Below are positions 11,835-24,648 of a stretch of 64,000 bases of DNA, one piece after another. The position numbers and the translations under genes are program-made. The stretch is from Pseudisothecium myosuroides (lineage: Eukaryota; Streptophyta; Bryopsida; Hypnales; Lembophyllaceae), in contig OX637291.1 of the NCBI GenBank assembly GCA_951799445.1, forward strand, positions 12,216,501 through 12,280,500, given 5' to 3'. The notes beneath the pieces were generated by a model. It was not told the origin of the DNA. It did no database searches and saw nothing but the letters and a program-made list of their open reading frames with translations. The stretch's first letter is position 1. Every line of letters starts with the position of its first letter.

Positions 11835-12572
11835 TTAACCCCTGAATGACGGACCCATGACCATTGATTTCAAGCCTCACTGCCTATTACTCAATTTGCT
11901 GCTATTTGCAACTAGATATGTATGAATGTATATATATTTTTCAGAGATGAAATCACATGTCTTCTTTACTTCACAAAAAATTTAGTTTTTTTTTTGGGAA
12001 ATTGATTTTTTTGAGAATTTTTGAAGAAAAAGTGAAGAAAAATCACATCAAATGGATAATTATTTCAAAAAAATTGAAAATTTCACCATGTGTGTATATT
12101 ACAATGACAAACATTATGGTGTAAACTCAAATTTCCGTGTCATTCTATAAATAGAAAATAATAGACACTACAAATGCATCCAAAGTTCAATATGCAATAA
12201 AATATTCAATATTAGGATTTTTTTCAAAATTCAAATTGGAGTAGAAACTAGAGTAAATGACCTTCATTTTGTTAGTTGGGCTCAAACTCAAGAATATCAT
12301 TTTTGTGGAGAATTTCCAGAGTTAAAGCAAGGAGCAAGAACTTCCCAAAATACACTAAAATAGCATATTTTGTGATCCATTTTTTTACTAACTTCTCATT
12401 TACTTAAAGACAAATAGTTGCTAGACTACAAACTCAATTGGATACTCTTCATAATCAAACATGGAAGGTCACCTAGGAAAATATGGATGAAAAAGTGCTT
12501 TCAAACTCTTTCCAGCTCATCTTGTTGTCATCCAAATGCCATGGAATGGCGCCTGTGGCGTTCTAGGGTTAA
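11835..12572. mobile_element. Second TTAA/CCC-ended element, about 740 bp
   Basis: The left end reads TTAACCCCTGAATGACG and the right end GGCGTTCTAGGGTTAA, an imperfect inverted repeat again bounded by TTAA and CCC. The interior is AT-rich, non-coding and differs from the 930 bp family. It is probably a separate, older family with the same type of ends. Confidence 0.45.
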
Positions 12573-15023
12573 GGTAGGAAGCTCTGAAATCGCACATCTA
12601 AGGACTGGTCCGCCTTTTTCATGTATTACCTTGGATTGGAATATTTTTAGCTCATTTTTCAGACAAAGAAAAATAGGTGAGGAATCTAACACAAGTGGTT
12701 TTGTATTTTTCCAAACATTTTTGAATTACATATGAATTTTCAAACCAGTTGGGTTGTAGGTCCCTATTTATGACCCTAGGTCTTCCATAAATTGTTCTCT
12801 TGCAATTCTAAAGAAAGATGGATAAAACAAAGAGAATGATTGGCTCTTGCAATTAATAATGTTTTTTTCCTTGATTCTTTCAATGACTATAGAATTCAGT
12901 TTTAGAACCACATCATGCCCATTTCATAGCCATTTATAGGGGCGGTTCTTAATGCCCGTGTGATTTTAGAGCCTCCTACCTTAAATTTCTAGAGTTCATA
13001 CCTTGTGGTTCCAAAAAATTCCAATTTCAATAAAAATTAAAATGCAACGTAGAATTAGAAGTGAAATAGAGGAGTGAATGGAGGGTGACAATTCATAGCA
13101 TTTAGAATAACTCTATGTGAACACTAAATTTGTTATTATTTATGTTCAAAGTAGTACACATCTACAAGAAATCATCAACATTTTATAATACATGATGTCT
13201 TGTGGAATCAACAAATGAATGTCCATGCCCGCTATCATTAAAGCTTTTAATTGGATGGAAAATTGACTTCAAAGATAACAAGAAAGATAATGAATGTTAT
13301 ATATAAAATTAACTATGCTTTAGATCAACTAAAAGAATTAGAAAGTGAAGAAAAAACCAAATTTGTAAAGATGGTAAGAAATAAGGTTAAGATCACCTAC
13401 TTCCAAAAAGTAAATAACAATAAAACCATAATGAATAGGATTAAACTTTAGTAAGAAGTTATGATTAACCATGGTCTCCTAAGTGCTCTCTAAATTGTAT
13501 GTGATAGTCTCCTATCATACAACTCACTAACTCTCTTGATTGGAATTTGATTCATGGGAGGCAAACTCCATTCATTAACTGTAACTTGTTGGGTGCTTGT
13601 CTTTTTCCGACTCTAGTCTCAAAGACATAAGAACAAGATACAAGTCTAAAAAACCATAGGCTAAGATTGTGGGTGTTAAATATGACAAATAGTAATGCCT
13701 AAACTTTATAAAATCCGTAAACTTCAAAAACAAACACACTTATATTTATTGTGTAGGAAATGGCATTAAAGGGTAAAAATGTTTTAGTCTTGGTTGGATC
13801 TTGTTGGCATTTGAAATAAGACATAATTGATTGTCTTAGCATGTATTTTTGGACACCACGTGAATAAACTAATATTTCTATAAAGTACCAAAAGATTGGT
13901 AAATCAAAATCCTCTTAGATTTAAAAGTTTTTTTAAGTTTTAAGCAAGAATTTAAAATGGTTCAATTTAACAACAAAGTTGCATTGATTTGATGCACTTT
14001 GCTTTATTACCCTTATACTTTATTATCCAATCAAAAGCATCACTTTTGCCTTCAAAACAACATTCACATTTGAAAGAAAAATACAAAACTCAAGAGGTTA
14101 AAGTATCCAAATTCAACCTACAAGAATAGAACAAGGGGGGGCAATCTTTGCCCAAATTAGACTAGTATATGACATGTCAGGTTGGTTACCCTCAAACTCT
14201 TGAAGGTTATATGTCTTTTCTATAGGATTCTAACCTTAAAGAAATTAGCTATTGAAAGGAAAAATAAGTGTATTTAAATCCACAAAAAAATTTGAGGCTT
14301 TTTGTTTGATGCTTGCTCCTCAAAAATTACGATTTCAACTTTTATCTAAACCACTTTGATATTGAATAACTTACAAACTCATTCCCTCAAATCCTAGGGA
14401 AAGAAATTTCTTTCTTCTTGGGATACTTGGAGAGGCTTTAGTGAAGGACTAAAAGCTAAAAAGGTGATTACAAACTCCAATATTAATTAGGGGGACGCCC
14501 TGCATATTAGACAATACAAAGGGACTCAACAAAGGTAACCAATGTTACAAACTTTCAAATTTAATAGGAATATGTTTTCTCACACCTATTCAATTTTAAA
14601 TTCTTTCTAATCCCACCAAAGCAAAACCTATACTATTAACTACCATTTCTTCATCTCCATGGAATGTGTATGATACCACTCAATACACTAAGACATTTTC
14701 TCTAAATCAACAATAACTACCTCCATACACTAAATACTGCCTTTTTACTAACCAATGTATGTAGTACTAACATTACTCATCTAGTTACTTGAAACTAGAT
14801 GTGGGATCTAATATAAATATGCTCTTAAATTATGCCAATCCTAAGAATGAATTGCAACCGTACAGTATGTGAAGGTCTGATTTGGCACTCAGATGCCCAA
14901 ATTGGATTTCTATATTGAATTCTCAAGTGTCTACATCATTGCACACCAATCACAAGATGACATGTGACACTTTTTTACAAAAATGTCTTAAGTTATGCTG
15001 AAGGACTGAAGCCCTCCAGCCTT
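12573..15023. other. AT-rich intergenic DNA, no gene seen
   Basis: About 2.4 kb, strongly AT-rich, with only short open frames. The longest, 13251-13451, is lysine-rich and low in complexity, as random AT-rich DNA would give. No inverted-repeat ends or domains are recognised. Confidence 0.55.
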
Positions 15024-15823
15024 AGAGCATCTCCACTACCTGTTATGTATCCCTATCTCTTGACTGCGCTTGACGTCTCAAGCTTGATTGTATGGGGATG
15101 AGACCTCGCCAGTTCCCTATATGAGCCTCTGGATAGATAATTGGGCCAGAAATTTACAGATATCTATAAAATTTCGAGATATTGATTTTGCAAAAAGCTT
15201 GGTGCGGTGAAATTTTTGTACTCTCTATCTGCATCTGAGGTCCTCTCCCTAAACCTTTAGAGATACGGAACTCACTGGTGGGGATGCCCTTAGAGCATCC
15301 CCACTGGGATGTTCTCAATCCCTAAACTAGAGTTCTCAAAGCAGTCAACGTTGACTTTATGTAGATGAGACCTCGCGAGTTCTCTATATGAACTCCAGTA
15401 TAGGGGATTGAGTGCAACTGTTAGAGACATCTGTACATTTTACGGATACAGATTTTATGTTGGAACTAGTGGGTGCAGGTTTTTGTATCCCCATCCCCAT
15501 CTGAGGTCCTGAGTCTAAACTTTTAGGGATACAGAACTCACCTGGTGGGGTTGCTCTTATTATCCCCACCAATCTCTTATGTATTCCTAAACTTGAAGTC
15601 TCAAAGCAGTCAACATTGACTTTATACAGATGAGACCTTGCCAATTCTCAATACGAGCCTCTGGATACATAATGGGGTTAGCGTTTTACAAATTTATGTA
15701 TCTTTTAGGGATACCGAACTTGGAAAAAGATCGGTGCGGCGAGTTTTCTGCATCTCTAAACGCATTCCAGGTCCTCTCCTTAAATCTTTAGGGATACGGA
15801 ACTCACATGGTGGGGATGCTCTT
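15024..15823. mobile_element. Array of three head-to-tail MITE units with AGAGCATCCCCAC ends
   Basis: Three units of about 265 bp lie directly side by side: 15024-15290, 15292-15556 and 15557-15823. Each begins with a form of AGAGCATCCCCAC and ends with a form of GTGGGGATGCTCT. Interiors share AAGCAGTCAA, GATGAGACCTCG and GGGATACGGAACTCAC. Ends of this kind are common on plant MITEs. The array lies immediately upstream of the alkaline ceramidase leader. Confidence 0.75.
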
Positions 15824-15849
15824 ATTAGGCTTCCCAACTGCAATAAGTG

Positions 15850-17594
15850 GCCCCAAAATTAGGGTTATTACGACGTAATCCCCGACGTAATCCCCGGGTT
15901 GTTACGAACCCTAAATCCACCACCACTTTAGCAGAGTCCAAGTTCAGCGAATTCACCAGGCAAGTCGACTCGATGAGAGCCCGACTGAAGTTACCGCCCG
16001 AGAGAGCGAAATCCCGCCTTGGGATGAGGCGCCAGCTGCTGTGGAGCTTCAGTTCGGTGTCCGTCGACTGACGACGACTGAGCTCACTCACTTGGCTGAT
16101 CTCGGTGGAACAATTCAGCCTTCTCGCGAGTGCTGCGAAGTTAGCGACTGTGAGGAATTCCGCATCTCGTCTCGCTCACTGTCCCCTTCCCTTTCGCCAC
16201 TCTGCTTAGGGTTTTCCGCGGAGCTTTTTCCGCGGAGCTCCGGGCGTCTCGTGCGCGGTCCCTGGCTGCCTCGATTCGAAGGTCGCGGCTGTTGTTATTT
16301 TAGGGTTGTTCTCGGTCGGTGTGGGGATTCTTTTGCTGCGCTGCGGAGGCTGTGGAGGAAAAGAATTCAGTTTTGTAAGTGGTGGCCTGACTTGGGATTT
16401 TGCTGATTTTGACTACTGATCGTGAATCGAGGGACACGGGAGAGCTTGGGTCGGGAGTGTCGGAAATTCTGAGTTGGATGAACGATCTCTGCTCTAGCTA
16501 GTTGTAGTGATCATTGCTTTGCGTGGAGAGTGAAGCACGGAATAGATTTTTGGGTTTCTTGGGTGAATCCCTGCGTCTCGTGTATTTTTCATGCACGGAT
16601 TTGACAAGCTGCTTATCTGTGTGATTGCACCTCGGAATTAATGTGTGCGCGAGTGGTGACGGAGTAGAGATTGTAACCCGCGTTTAACTGTAGCGGTAGA
16701 GAGTTTGCGGTGTATACCAGTTGCTGGTTCAACGTTTTCGAGCAGGCATTTTTTTTTGAGGGTGGAATCTGAGTCGAGTCGAGTTCTTGTGATAGAAATT
16801 GCTGGCAAACGTCAGGTTGTGGATTTTAAGTTCCCTGGAGTTTACGTGCGGGAGTGACCGTGCGCCGTGATTGGGGAAATTGTTCTGGTAGGCATGGTTT
16901 GCGAGTTGTCTGAGAGCAAAGAACCGGGAGTTTGCAGAGGAGAGGGATTGCTCTCGGGTTTGGTGTTTATGTTTCGACAAACTGTTGCGACGGTGGCAGA
17001 ATTGGAAAGTGCTTGAATTGTGGATCTTCTGATTTTTGCAAAGCTTTTGCTAACGGCTTCTCATGATTGCTTGGCTTGATGTCAGCGAGAAGATTCCTAC
17101 TTCGGGGAGGTACTGGGAAGTGCACTTGATGGATGGACGAGTAGTTGTGCATCGCTTTTGTGGGAAGCTGTGGATAATATTTGATCTCTTTCCAGGTCTG
17201 GATTCCCGGTTCCTTTTTGACGGAATATATTGGTGCTGGGTCAATTGATTCTGCACTCGTGCCTTTCTGATATAGGATGATGAAAGGAACACTCTTGTGC
17301 TTAACGTGTAGAATGGTGGTGGAAGGTATCACTGACGTTCGGAATCAGAGCAGGCCACTTGATCATGCAGTGCACTCGTACGTTGGTTTCCATCAGTTGT
17401 TTTGTAGAGTTGTAATTTTTTTCCTTTGACAGAGAGCATGTTTTGTATTTTTCAGGCTTGACTTGAGAGGGCATAGTGAGTGAGCTCGACTGTGAGCAAT
17501 AATGGAGAAGATAGTTCTCGCATTTTGAAGTTAAAAAGTTGAGAAGCGGAAGTTTGGAGGTGGGGTCGGAGCCGCTGAGCCTTTTTTCTGTTCA
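15850..17594 (+). promoter_or_regulatory. Promoter and long 5' leader of the alkaline ceramidase gene, with probable leader intron and upstream ORFs
   Basis: Base composition changes sharply at about 15.85 kb from AT-rich repeats to GC-richer DNA. A strong donor (GTAAGT) at 16375 and a T-rich acceptor (TTTTTCAG) ending at 17456 bound a probable 1.08 kb leader intron. Upstream open frames starting at 15847 and 16041 overlap each other and resemble nothing known; if transcribed they would be upstream ORFs that could lower translation. The transcription start cannot be placed from sequence alone. Confidence 0.45.
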
Positions 17595-18634
17595 ATGGCT
17601 GGTTCTGAGGGGTATTGGGGGCCGATCACAGCGAGCACTGAGTGGTGTGAGAAGAACTATGAAGTCACGCCTATGGTGGCGGAGTTTTACAACACCATAT
17701 CGAACGTCCCGGGGATCCTTCTTGCATTGATAGGCCTGTATTATTCCATCAGTCAAAGATTTGAGCGGCGGTTTAGTGTTCTTCACTTGTCCACGATCGC
17801 GTTGGGATTCGGCAGCATCCTCTTCCATGCTACTCTGAAATATGCGTAAGCGTTCATATTCGTCCTCGTAGAATGCCTTGATAAGTTGCCTTTTTTCCTG
17901 GTGTGTTGCAAGGTCTGTCGGCTTGACTTCGTGTTGCCGGATTACAACCATGTCATTGTCAGGTTTCGCCAGGCTTGTGACGCGAGTGCAATTTGAGATA
18001 ATATGAAGTTTATAGCACGCAGTGGTTGTGCTGGAGCGGAGAATGAATCAAATTGATGATTTGCTGACTTGTGGTTATCGTGTTTGCATGGTTGCCTTGG
18101 AAGAGCAGTCAACAGCAGAGTGACGAGACTCCTATGGTGTGGGTGATGCTCCTGTACATCTACGTGCTGTATTCCCCAGATTGGCATTACCGGAGTACGA
18201 TGCCGACTGTACTGTTTCTGTATGGAACCATCTTCGCTATTCTGCACTCGCAGTTCAGATTCGTGGTGGGGTTCCAGCTGCATTACGTGTTTCTGGCGAT
18301 GCTGTGTCTGCCAAGGATGTACAAATATTACATCCACACAACAGATCCTCTGGTGAAGAAACTGGTTCATCGGTACGTTTTGTTCCTGGTTATGGGTGCG
18401 ATTTTCTGGCTGGCAGACCGGCACTTGTGCAATCGGATGTCGAAGCTTCGGGTGAACCCTCAAGGGCATGCTTTGTGGCATGTATTGATGGGTTTCAATT
18501 CGTATTTCGGGAACATGTTCTTGCTCTATTGCCGAGCTCAGCAGCGCGACTGGAACCCGAGGATAGAATACTTGCTGGGAGTTCTGCCCTTTGTGAAGGT
18601 TCAGAAAAGCGATCCGGAAAGGAAGGAGCAATAG
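17595..18634 (+). CDS. ACER: Alkaline ceramidase (CREST superfamily membrane hydrolase)
   Basis: Exons 17595-17845 and 18106-18634 encode 259 aa, close to the usual ~255 aa of plant ACER. The enzyme hydrolyses ceramide or phytoceramide to a long-chain base plus fatty acid in ER/Golgi membranes. The N-terminus (YWGPITASTEWCEKNY, then EFYNTISNVPGI) and the block QQQSDETPMVW are near-identical to family members. The zinc/catalytic set is intact: Ser74 and His78 (GFGSILFHATL), Asp90 (SDETP) and the paired His205/His209 (GHALWH). Seven membrane segments are expected for the family and hydrophobic stretches are visible throughout. The splice is phase-consistent (two bases left, acceptor at 18105). 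The start is the first ATG that gives the conserved N-terminus. Confidence 0.95.
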
Positions 18635-20678
18635 CAATTTGACACACCGACTAATGGGTGCTTTTCCTCGTCGCCAACCAGCTACAGTTATTAAAATGTC
18701 AATGTATGAAAGTCAACCTATGTAATGTATTGTTTTCGTAGGTACCTTTTCTTCGGCTGGCAATATCCGGCGACATTGATAGCTACGAGCTATTCGATTC
18801 CCATTCTGTAAATTTAGAGCCGCCTGGTGGTTTTATAACACCAGGAAATGGCTATAGAGGAGGGCAAGAGTGTGGTCATTCCTCAACGTTGGTTCTGAGT
18901 AGTCTGTTTGGTGCGGTGAGATGTGTGTGCAGGACCGAGTGCATGTGCTCTTTGGTGTTTGAACGTCAACTTCTCTCTGGAGGGCAGCGTGCTAGCTCGA
19001 GAGTTGACGAACATGAAAGTTGGAGGGCTAATTTTCAGATTAATGAAATAAGGTTATCAGTGAATGTGCGTGTCACATTTGTAGGTGTTGACTTCCGTAA
19101 GGTGGAAATATATGATGTACTTGCCTTGAGTTATCATGCAGGGTATATAACATTGTTGAGGAGCTGGTTAACACCCTTGGAAAAGGATTTCAGATGCTTT
19201 TATGCACAACCTTGAGTTCATCTCAGTTGGAGGTACTGAAAGCTACAGGAAGAAGACAGGTGCTATCGAGGCATACTGTCAGATTTTTGAGTGTTTTTCT
19301 TTTTGTTGCCATCTATTGCGAAGGGTGAGTTCTCACAACCGTTATCAAATGTTTTGTATTGTCTCCTTTTATGGTCTCTTGCCTTGATGTTTCCTTTGAG
19401 AATAGTTTGGTTGGTTACCTTTGTGTTTATCCTGTGGCTATGGGAGAGTTTCTTAGAATTGGTGGAGTTGATGAGTCATGCAATAATGATTGGGAAGAGT
19501 TGACCTTAACTGGGGTAGAGATACTAAAACTGTTAGAGCATCGACATCAGTACGGAGAACATCATCTCGGCAAAATACATGGATACTGTTTCATCACAAT
19601 GCTCCTAGTGGCCCAAAGCAAAAAGGCCCAAAGCAAAAAGAATCTCCATCCTTGCTAATCCAATGAATTATTTGTGGAAGAAAAAGTAGTTTTGGCAGAG
19701 TTGTCCTTTGCAAAATTGTAATTTTAAATGTGCCAAAGAGAATATTTTATGTCAAGCATTTATTGCTCACTTTTGATCCAAATAACAATGGAGTGGACTT
19801 CATTGGTGTATGGTTGGAGTTGCTTTTAGGTATATAATGATAGTGCCCCATGAAGACTTCTATTACCTACATCAATTCATAATCTATTTATATTTTTGGT
19901 TAGAATTTTTAGTAAGTGGCTATTCAATATAAATAGGATTTAGTTGAATATTTGGATTGGAAATGAAGTTGTCTCCTATTGTTGATCCTTTGTTGATTGT
20001 TTTCTACAATCTCTTACTTTGTAATTGTTTAAAATATCATATAAGATAATAAAGAATTTGATCCCAATATAATGATTCAATTTCTAAGAACTCTACACAT
20101 TGCATTCTAACTTGTAAAGGACTAAATGTGTGTTTGGCAAACATTTGAATTTTGGTTAGGTTGATTATGAAGTTCCAAATTGATAGATGTATTTGAATTT
20201 TTGATTCTAGATGGAAATATTCATTGGGGGTTGTCACACCTTCTCTAATAATGAAACTTTTATGAAAAACGAAAAGGTATGGAATGGAAAGAAGAACCAA
20301 TAGGAGCCCTTTTCTATTAAGTAGGTGTGATGTCCCTTTAGAGGATGGAAAATAGAGAAAAATGAAAGATGGAGAAACTTCTTCATATCCATTCTTCACT
20401 TCCAAAGACAATGAATGAAACTTCTCAATCTATAGAAAATGGGCCCTTTGCAACTCAAAGAGGGAGTGCCTTGTTCCCATTCTCTAAAGATTGAGAATGG
20501 GAAGAAGAAGGTGTGGCAACCCCTATCGCCTTTGTGGGAATGTAAAAAAAATTCTAAGTAGATATTTGAATCAAAAGTTATGATATCCAAAAAAAATCTT
20601 GGCAATTGGAGTATCTCTTACAAAATTTCTCAATCACTTTCGAAATTTGGTATGTGTATAATTAATATGATATATTAT
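18635..20678. other. ACER 3' flank and AT-rich intergenic DNA
   Basis: 18635-19200 is the likely 3'UTR and flank. A single MITE-like terminus (TTAGAGCATCGACATC) lies at about 19530. From 19700 on the DNA is AT-rich. Open frames here (for example 18889-19215 and, on the minus strand, 20037-20411) show no recognisable domain. Confidence 0.5.
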
Positions 20679-20801
20679 GCAATTGCCAAATAAATCTTGC
20701 TTTTAGTGCAAAAATTTCATTCCAAGAAGAAACAAGTTGGAAAAAAACATTGCCTTGGAATGAGATTTTTGCACTAAAAGCAAGATTTATTTGACAATTG
20801 C
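20679..20801. repeat. Near-perfect inverted repeat, 48 bp arms, 27 bp loop
   Basis: Arm 20679-20726 pairs with 20754-20801 at 46 of 48 positions, with AATAAATCTTGCTTTTAGTG in the left arm and its complement in the right. The loop is A-rich. Transcription from either strand would give a 123 nt hairpin of the size of a plant miRNA precursor or a small MITE. The arms show no target-site duplication that I can confirm. Confidence 0.85.
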
Positions 20802-23800
20802 ATAGACAAGTTTGAAAAAAACATTTTCGTTCATCTACAAACATTATAGTTTTAGAATATAAGCTTTAAAAAATTCTTGAAAAATTTCAACACATTCCAA
20901 ATATTCCAAATATTTATCTCTAAGTTTTTAACATTTGGATTTCAAACACTTTATTGCACAAGAAATCATTAAAAATGACTAGTGTATTGTTGGTTTGCTT
21001 GACCTACTTGTATTATAGGGTGATTTAGAGTAAATTAGCCCCTATATTTGCTTGTGCAATTTTGCATGAGTGTACCTAACAAGATGTAATGCTTGATGAT
21101 GTAGAGACTCAATTTTGTATAGAGCAAAAATTTTACTCCAAGAAGGTTCAAGTTTCAATTTGACCCTGCTTCACAAGAATGAAAAGAATTTTTTTTCACT
21201 TAAAACATTATAATCTTTCAATTTGCATGATCAAATGTGCTAAAAAAATTTATACACATTTTAATACTAGCCTACTATACTTTTACATGGTTGAAGTTCA
21301 AAAAATAAGTTTTTATTTTCAATTCTGGCCAATGCACTAGAAGATTGCAGTTCTTGATAATTTTTCTTGGAAAACACCCCTAGTTCTTTAGTAGTTAAAG
21401 GACATTCTAAAGTTCTCACTTGATCAAACTTCATTGTTTTTCTGTAATAAAATACACCTTTCAAAACTTTTATATTTTCTCATGTAATAATATATATTCA
21501 AGATTTAACTTCATTTTTTTACAATTAAAAATATTAGAATGAATTTTATATGTTTTGAAAATAATAATTGCTTTATAAAATCATAATATTTACCGAAATG
21601 ATTAAAATAATATGAAATTTTTACCAAAAATGCAAATGATAGTGACAAATTTCATAGTATACTTAATATACTCCTAAGAAAAAGTTGATACCCAAAGTTC
21701 AAAATTGGTGTATTTTAAGCTTTCAAGATGTTCTTTGAAGTGTCACAAAATTTACAATTTAATAATTTTGGAAAAAATTGAAATGAAATAAAAATTAGAT
21801 TATTAAAGTTACATTTTTTTAGTAGAGCCTAAAGACATTTAAAACCAATAACCATGTGAAATTTAGGTTTGACTTTTTCAAAATGCTCTTAGGACTTGGT
21901 TTGTCTTTTAAAGGTTAAATCTATTCAAAATTATACTCCTATATATTGGTAAAAATGCTTGATGTGATGCAAATAGTATATTATATTTTTGGTTGTATTG
22001 TAGTCCTAGCGGATTTGACGCAAATCCTATTTTTCTTGAAATTGATTAAGATTTTAGAAGATTTTCAAAAGAAAACTTTCTATTTGAGGAACTTTATAAT
22101 CCAAAGGGAATATTTTGTATGTTTATTAAATATTTTAATTTAACTAAATATTTGACAACCATTTGTTGAACCTATGCTAAATTCTACTATTATTAATAAT
22201 CAAAATGGTAGAGCTTGAATGAAGTTGTCTTTTGTAGATGCATAGGAGTTGTAGGAGTTGTGATTGGCCATGAGAATTGGCATGCCTACCCAACTTCATT
22301 GCACGGGGTTGTACATGCTTTGTATACCTACACTTGCAAACCTCATTTTGAAGCATTACCAAGAACATGATAACACGTGTGATATAAACATGAAATTCAA
22401 AATAACACCTAAAGTCATCTCCATTGACAATCCTCCAAACATTCCACTTTTTGGCCTTTGAATATTACATGATTTCAAAACATATTTTGATGTAATAACA
22501 ATCTAAAAGTTCTAAAGAAGAAAGGGTTTTGACAAAAGTTTATAGCAATTTAAAAAAACAAATTGTTATTAATCTCTAGAAATTGTATAATAGCTATAAA
22601 AATAACCCAACAACTAAGCATCTTCAGGCTTTGCTAACAACTAAATTCTTAAATAGGATACTACTCAAATTTCTTTCCATATAGCTCTCGTCAATGCAAA
22701 GACTACTTCCTAATTGGTCCAAAACCATTAAAATATTTTGCAAAATTTGCTAAGACTTGGGATCGTCCAGACGTCAACCAAAGTTTTGGAGCCACTCAAT
22801 TGAAAAACAAAAAGTCAATCTTGAAATGCTTCAAAGGCTACATAGTGGCCAATGAATGATTTTTAATATTATTATAGAAATGAAAAATGCACTACTAGTA
22901 CATAAATCAAATCATATTTGACAAAGTACCTTGGTAATAGGTCTTGTGCTTATAAGGTCAACCTTGAAGGATGGACCTAGGACCATTTTTTCAAACTTCA
23001 AACTTCACCACTTTATATGCTCCCATTTTGCAACCATTTGTGATTGAATTTTTTTTATTTTTAGTGATGTAATTACCTGTCTTTCATAAGTCACAAAGAT
23101 ACCCAATTGCAACTTTTTAAATATCCTTTACTTGTATTTAATTCAAACCAAGATAATAAAGCCTAACAGCAATTGATTTTACATTTTTTTTGTGAATATT
23201 TAAAATTACTGTGAATCTTTGAAGAAAAAGTGAAAAATCCATATCAAATACAAATATGTCCAAAAAATCTGAAATTTTCTTGTAATATGTATATAATAGT
23301 TTAGAACATCATGGTGCAAAATATTTACTACATCATTCTAAAATTAAAAAATCACTGTTTCATGGTAATAAAACAAAAGTTCATATTGCAATAAAATATT
23401 GAATTTTAGAAATCTTTCAATTTTCAAATTGAAATAGAAACTAGAATTAATAAGCTTTATTTCATAAGTTTGGTTCAAATTTAGAAAGGATCACTTTCAT
23501 GACTCAAATCCACATCAAAAATGTAAATCTAGAAGATGTTGATATACACTATATGGTGATCTGCACATCAAGCATCTTCTTATGATAGAGTGGTAAGGAA
23601 TACCCCAATAAGACAATATTCAACACCATTCTCAAAAGATGTGTTCAAGCCCCCCTAAAAAGAATTGGATGAAAAATTGTATTTTTTGTCTTGAAAGCCC
23701 TTACAAAATCATTTTTTGGGTTGATTAAGCGTTTCAAGGTTGAACACTTGAACTTCAATGGACATTGCAAGCTGAAGGGGCATTTTGAAAGTAACACCTC

Positions 23801-24300
23801 AATATTCACATAGTTCTTGATTTTAAATGTTGTTAAGCTTAACTAAAAAAACATATCTCTAAAAATCTACTTTTTATTTTTTAATTCATTTTTTAAAAAT
23901 TGTTTAAATTTCAATTTTTGTGACACTTTTTTCCAATGTGATTTTCCTCTCAAGATTTAGTGCATTTGAGGCTCATCTCCACGAGACTCTAACATTGAAA
24001 AAATCAATATTTGATATAGACATCCTAGCACAAAATCTTCAATAAAAAAATCATGAACAATTCTTTAAAAAAATTAGATTTTTGGTATTTAGAATAGACT
24101 TTAAAGAGTATTCAACTATGAAAGAAACTACCAAAAAGTCAACACTCTCGTAAGATTTTATATAACTTTGAAGTTTAGTCAACACTAAAATATACCTTGG
24201 GCATTTAGTTTTTTTTTTTTTCTTATTTAACGGGTAAAGGCTGGCCATCTGGCATGGATGGCTGTGTTCCAAAATAGCCCAGTACCTGAGCTGGCACATA
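20802..24300. other. AT-rich intergenic DNA upstream of ORC1
   Basis: About 3.5 kb of AT-rich, non-coding DNA. A possible small TTAA-type element spans about 21035-21401 (left end TTAGCCCCTATA, right end TTCTTTAGTAGTTAA). A dispersed repeat at 22252-22360 resembles 3041-3140. No gene is recognised. Confidence 0.5.
22252..22360. repeat. Dispersed repeat, related to 3041-3140
   Basis: Shares GTTGTGATTGGCC, then CTTTG(T/C)A(T/C)ACCTACA in the same order and similar spacing with 3041-3140. The copies are clearly diverged. It probably belongs to an old interspersed element whose ends I could not define. Confidence 0.5.
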
Positions 24301-24310
24301 TCTTGTCAGC

Positions 24311-24394
24311 ATTCCCGCGACGAGCAACGGGTACATCCTCCGACGTGGCGTCAGAAGCGTTTCCCGCCATTCCTTCCCGCGCTTCTCTATAAAA
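24311..24394 (+). promoter_or_regulatory. ORC1 core promoter: three E2F-like sites and a TATA box
   Basis: TTCCCGCG (24312-24319), TTTCCCGCC (24360-24368) and TTCCCGCGC (24374-24382) match the E2F consensus TTTSSCGC closely, and the middle one is exact. TATAAAA follows at 24388-24394. Plant ORC1 genes are known targets of E2F at the G1/S transition, so the sites fit the gene. An acceptor-like TTTCTTGCAG ending at 24593 suggests a leader intron before the ATG. Confidence 0.7.
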
Positions 24395-24648
24395 TCCTTC
24401 CTCTTCTCGTGCTTCGTCCCCCCTCCTTCTCGCAGCTCACGATTTGATCGCAATCACCCCTCCGATTGCATCCGTTGAGTTCCGTCTCGATGACCTCTCT
24501 AACTTGCATTGCAATTCGTCCATATACGCATTGAGAATCTGGTTTGAATGCGCTCCGAACCATTCAAAATGGTGGAGCTTTTGTTTCTTGCAGATCAATG
24601 TTGAGCTAGGACGAGTGGAGTGACTTCATCCTGCTCAGGAAGGAAGAG

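Noticed and set aside
18139..18642. Second plus-strand frame over ACER exon 2 and a minus-strand frame at 17942-18637
   Set aside because: Shadows of the ACER exon, which has the conserved catalytic residues.
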